From NCBI GenBank assembly GCA_017382615.1, contig JAFNZX010000122.1, forward strand, positions 1 to 8,068: a DNA stretch of 8,068 bases, in the 5' to 3' direction. Below, in pieces: positions 5,955-8,068 of the stretch (positions within the stretch are counted from its first letter, which is position 1; each line of letters begins with the position of its first letter). The notes beneath the pieces are model-generated. The model searched no databases. It had not been told where the DNA came from and was given only the letters and a program-made list of their open reading frames with translations. Position numbers and translations under genes: made by a program. The stretch comes from Clostridia bacterium (lineage in GTDB: Bacteria; Bacillota; Clostridia; Oscillospirales; CAG-272).

Positions 5955-6353
5955 ATGAGAACGAGGAAAACGCATCAGACCGAGCTTGTCATGCAGGCCG
6001 TGCATGCGTTGGATCATCCGACGGCAAGCAACGTGCTGGATGCAGTGCACGAGCTTGATCCCTCTGTTTCCCGAGCGACTGTGTTCCGCGTTTTGGCAGA
6101 GGCTGCGGAGAGTGGAGAGGTGCAGCGCTTGGTGCTGGCAGGCAGCTCGGATTGCTTTGATATTACGCTCTGTAAGCACGCACATATGGTGTGCAGCAGG
6201 TGCGGCGCAATCAGCGACGTGGACGTTCCGGATACCTCGGCACTGCAAAGAGATGCCGTTGGCGTCAAGGGCGGTCGGATCGACGCATGTCACGTACAAT
6301 TTTTCGGGCTGTGTCCCGAATGTAATAGGGGAGAACCCCATCAAAATCAATAA
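5955..6353 (+). CDS. perR: Fur-family peroxide sensor, PerR-like
   Basis: This 132-residue cytosolic repressor has an N-terminal winged helix (to about 65) and a C-terminal metal/dimerisation domain. All five ligands of the Bacillus PerR regulatory site align: H21 (HPTA), D69 (CFDI), H75 and H77 (KHAHM), and D88 (ISDVD). The structural zinc site is complete: C80-x2-C83 and C120-x2-C123. PerR senses H2O2 by iron-catalysed oxidation of such His ligands, which releases DNA. The N terminus is shorter than in Bacillus PerR (about 145 residues) and lacks the usual TPQR start of the first helix. The recognition helix reads SRATVFRVL instead of the common ATVYNNL type, fitting a non-standard operator. 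AAGGAG lies 8 bases before the ATG. Rubrerythrin follows 27 bases downstream in the same direction, a common clostridial pairing. Confidence 0.85.
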   Translation: MRTRKTHQTELVMQAVHALDHPTASNVLDAVHELDPSVSRATVFRVLAEAAESGEVQRLVLAGSSDCFDITLCKHAHMVCSRCGAISDVDVPDTSALQRDAVGVKGGRIDACHVQFFGLCPECNRGEPHQNQ

Positions 6354-6380
6354 TTATTTTATTAAAGGAGAATTTTAACT

Positions 6381-6920
6381 ATGGAACTCAGAGGCTCTCA
6401 AACCGAAAAGAACCTGCAGGCAGCGTTTGCAGGTGAATCTCAGGCAAGAAACAAGTACACTTACTACGCATCCAAGGCAAGAAAGGAAGGCTACGAGCAG
6501 ATCGCAGCTATTTTCGAGGAAACCGCTAACAACGAAAAAGAGCACGCAAAGCTTTGGTTCAAGCTGCTGCACGACGGTGAGATTCCGGACACCATGACCA
6601 ACCTCAAGGACGCAGCTGACGGCGAGAACTACGAGTGGACCGACATGTACGCAGGCTTTGCACAGACTGCACGCGAAGAGGGCTTTACCCGTATTGCTTA
6701 CCTGTTCGAGGCTGTTGCCAAGATCGAGAAGGAGCATGAGGAAAGATACAAGAAGCTGCTTGGTAACATCGAGAACAAGATCGTGTTCTCCAAGGATGGC
6801 GAGGCTATCTGGGTTTGCCGTAACTGCGGTCACGTAGTCGTTGGTAAGTCCGCTCCCGTTATGTGCCCCGTTTGCGCACATCCCCAGGCTTACTTTGAGA
6901 TCAAGGCTGACAACTATTAA
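6381..6920 (+). CDS. rbr: Rubrerythrin
   Basis: This cytosolic non-haem di-iron peroxidase of 179 residues is full length for the family. The ferritin-like four-helix domain (about 1-135) carries the expected iron ligands: E19 (AGES), E52-x2-H55 (NEKEH), a Glu at 99/100 (AREEGF) and E116-x2-H119 (KIEKEH). The C-terminal rubredoxin-like domain (about 143-175) has four iron-binding cysteines, C146-x2-C149 and C162-x2-C165. Electrons from a rubredoxin or NADH-linked donor pass through this site to reduce H2O2 to water in anaerobes. AAAGGAG lies about 10 bases before the ATG. No separate promoter was seen in the 27-base gap after perR, so expression is probably controlled by the PerR-like repressor. 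Codon choice (AAG, GAG, AAC, ATC, CTG) suggests high expression. Confidence 0.96.
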   Translation: MELRGSQTEKNLQAAFAGESQARNKYTYYASKARKEGYEQIAAIFEETANNEKEHAKLWFKLLHDGEIPDTMTNLKDAADGENYEWTDMYAGFAQTAREEGFTRIAYLFEAVAKIEKEHEERYKKLLGNIENKIVFSKDGEAIWVCRNCGHVVVGKSAPVMCPVCAHPQAYFEIKADNY

Positions 6921-6936
6921 TCATATAAGCATTCTT

Positions 6937-6967
6937 TGCGGCTTGCCTTTGGGCAAGCCGCATTTTT
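6937..6967 (+). terminator. Intrinsic terminator of perR-rbr operon
   Basis: A perfect 11-bp stem pairs TGCGGCTTGCC (6937-6947) with GGCAAGCCGCA (6952-6962) around a TTTG loop. It is followed by TTTTT (6963-6967), 17 bases past the rubrerythrin stop codon. Confidence 0.93.
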
Positions 6968-6972
6968 GCTAT

Positions 6973-7195
6973 ATGCATGAATAATTGCATATATGCACAA
7001 AAACATGAATATATAAATGCATAAGATGCATGCGGAAAATTGCATAATTTCGACGAAAATGCGCGGGTTAGTGAAAATGCCATAAATAATGCGCAAGAAT
7101 GGTATGATGTTTGTGCATAAATTTTACAAGAAGGGGATTGACAAACCTTGCATATCGGTGTATAATTATGCACATAATAAACGTGCACGATGCAC
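6973..7195. repeat. Cluster of TGCAT/TGCAC motifs upstream of the ABC binding protein
   Basis: This gene-free interval holds eleven TGCAT or TGCAC copies, starting at 6974, 6986, 6994, 7018, 7027, 7041, 7114, 7149, 7169, 7184 and 7191. They include a perfect 12-base palindrome TGCATATATGCA (6986-6997), two ATGCAT units 3 bases apart (7017-7022 and 7026-7031), and CGTGCACG (7182-7189). GTGCATAA (7113-7120) and TTATGCAC (7167-7174) face each other across the promoter. The density is well above chance expectation for a short motif. The likely explanation is multiple sites for a regulator of the downstream transporter, but the regulator is unknown. Confidence 0.45.
7138..7166 (+). promoter_or_regulatory. 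Perfect consensus promoter of the ABC binding protein gene
   Basis: TTGACA (7138-7143) and TATAAT (7161-7166) are exact with a 17-base spacer. The start would be near 7173, giving a leader of about 47 bases that contains three TGCAC motifs and ends in AAAGGAG. Confidence 0.88.
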
Positions 7196-7219
7196 CAAGA
7201 TCCAAAGGAGAAACACCCC

Positions 7220-8065
7220 ATGAAAAAGTTGATTGCTATGCTGCTGGCTCTGATGCTGGTAATGTCCGGTATCGCCGTATTCACCGCTTGTGATAATAAT
7301 ACCGATGAACCCGCAGAAACCACTGAAGCAAACAAGAACGAAACCCCCACCACTGAGGCTCCCACCACCGAAGAGCAGACCACCGAGGCTCCCGCTCCTC
7401 AGGTGCTCAAGATGGCTACCAACGCTTACTTCCAGCCCTATGAGTTCTATCAGGATGGCAAGATCGTAGGTATCGACGCTGAGATCGCTGCTGCAATCGC
7501 TGCAAAGCTGGGCATGACCCTTGAGATCGTGGACATGGAATTCGATTCCATCATCACCGCTGTAAACGAAGGCTCCGTTGACTTCGGTATGGCAGGCATG
7601 ACCGTGACTCCCGACCGTCAGAAGGAAGTTGATTTCTCCGTTTCCTACGCAAACGGCGTACAGACCATTATCGTAAAGAACGATTCCCCCATTACCTGCG
7701 TTGACGATCTGTTCGCAGAGGGCGCAGCTTACAAGGTAGGCGTACAGCTGGGTACTACCGGTGATATCTACGCAACGGGCGACTTCGGCTCTGAAAACGT
7801 TACCACCTACTCTAACGGTAACGAGGCAGTGCTTGCTCTGCTGGGCGGCAGCGTTGACTGCGTCATTATTGATAACGAGCCTGCAAAGGCACTGGTTGCT
7901 GCAAACGAGGGTCTGAAGACTCTGGAGACCGCTTACGCAAACGAGGACTACGCAATCTGCGTAAAGAAGGGCAATGCTGAGCTGCTTGCCAAGATCGACC
8001 AGGCGATCAAGGAGCTGACTGCTGACGGCACTATCGATGCTATCGTCGATAAGTACATCAAGTAA
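7220..8065 (+). CDS. Amino-acid ABC transporter substrate-binding lipoprotein
   Basis: This 281-residue extracytoplasmic solute-binding protein of family 3 (SBP_bac_3) is anchored by a lipid. The signal peptide (1-23) ends in a lipobox FTAC with Cys24. A Thr/Glu/Pro-rich linker (about 27-60) with repeated TTEAP units precedes the binding domain (about 62-281). Family features include GIDAEIAAAIAAKLG (84-98), AGMTVTPDRQKEVDFS (125-140) with Arg133 expected to hold the substrate carboxylate, VGVQLGTTGD (173-182), and D218/N219 in VIIDNEP near the position of the usual amino-group ligand. It should deliver a polar amino acid to a permease/ATPase pair expected downstream of the window. Which amino acid cannot be told. 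ATG 7220 follows AAAGGAG by 9 bases; the in-frame ATG at 7190 has no ribosome site and would spoil the signal peptide. Codon choice suggests high expression. Confidence 0.94.
   Translation: MKKLIAMLLALMLVMSGIAVFTACDNNTDEPAETTEANKNETPTTEAPTTEEQTTEAPAPQVLKMATNAYFQPYEFYQDGKIVGIDAEIAAAIAAKLGMTLEIVDMEFDSIITAVNEGSVDFGMAGMTVTPDRQKEVDFSVSYANGVQTIIVKNDSPITCVDDLFAEGAAYKVGVQLGTTGDIYATGDFGSENVTTYSNGNEAVLALLGGSVDCVIIDNEPAKALVAANEGLKTLETAYANEDYAICVKKGNAELLAKIDQAIKELTADGTIDAIVDKYIK
7298..7399 (+). repeat. Degenerate in-frame repeat coding a TTEAP linker
   Basis: Within the binding-protein gene, the segment for residues 27-60 contains imperfect repeats around ACCACCGAGGCTCCC that encode TTEAN, TTEAP, TTEEQ and TTEAP. 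Such Thr/Glu/Pro linkers act as flexible tethers between the lipid anchor and the folded domain, and their length may vary between strains. Confidence 0.6.
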
Positions 8066-8068
8066 TCA

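Noticed and set aside
6349..6358. AATAATTATT palindrome between perR and rubrerythrin as a possible PerR box
   Set aside because: It is a short AT-only palindrome overlapping the stop codon, has a poor match to known PerR boxes and has no promoter beside it.
6375..6881. 168-residue minus-strand frame opposite rubrerythrin
   Set aside because: It mirrors the rubrerythrin gene exactly and is explained by codon bias in that gene.
7111..7293. 60-residue plus-strand frame upstream of the binding protein
   Set aside because: It overlaps the promoter, leader and signal peptide coding region in another frame, with no ribosome site.
6901..7383. 160-residue minus-strand frame across the TGCAT-rich intergenic region
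   Set aside because: It runs through the rubrerythrin terminator and the consensus promoter of the next gene and has no domain.

Overview
The window looks like chromosome of an anaerobic, Gram-positive Clostridia-type bacterium, possibly from the gut; the exact lineage cannot be read from it. Four things point this way. Shine-Dalgarno sites are strong (AAGGAG/GGAGG) and promoters are close to the sigma-A consensus. A PerR-type regulator sits directly in front of rubrerythrin, a typical peroxide defence of anaerobes. There is a small Cys-rich protein of the DUF6472 kind, and there are lipoproteins. GC content is intermediate. No phage, IS, CRISPR, rRNA or tRNA was seen.

Layout. Bases 1-373 have no convincing gene but hold a GC-rich double-hairpin repeat (about 41-97) and a probable terminator hairpin (258-286). 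A leftward three-gene operon (3340 to 374) encodes a two-repeat DUF1538 membrane protein, a tandem P-II-like protein and a lipoprotein of unknown function. Divergent from it, a rightward pair (3498-4753) encodes a split ThrE/YjjP-YjjB-type exporter with an ATGA overlap. A bidirectional hairpin (4762-4812) separates this pair from a leftward 65-residue DUF6472-like gene (4843-5040). A divergent membrane protein of unknown function follows (5199-5876), and these last two genes share a related promoter/leader sequence in inverted orientation. Next comes a perR-like gene (5955-6353) with a palindrome at its expected transcription start, then rubrerythrin (6381-6920) and a textbook terminator (6937-6967). 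The window ends with a TGCAT-rich intergenic region, a perfect consensus promoter and an amino-acid ABC transporter substrate-binding lipoprotein (7220-8065). Its permease and ATPase would be expected just beyond the window.

How the genes fit together. The perR-rbr pair is a classic peroxide-responsive unit: all five PerR metal/sensing ligands and both CxxC zinc pairs are present. The most interesting unit is the DUF1538 / P-II-like / lipoprotein operon. Its arrangement recalls AmtB-GlnK: a membrane transporter of a family linked to cation/proton antiport, encoded next to a P-II-fold protein that may gate it, plus an uncharacterised lipoprotein. That regulatory link is inference from gene order and fold, not demonstrated.
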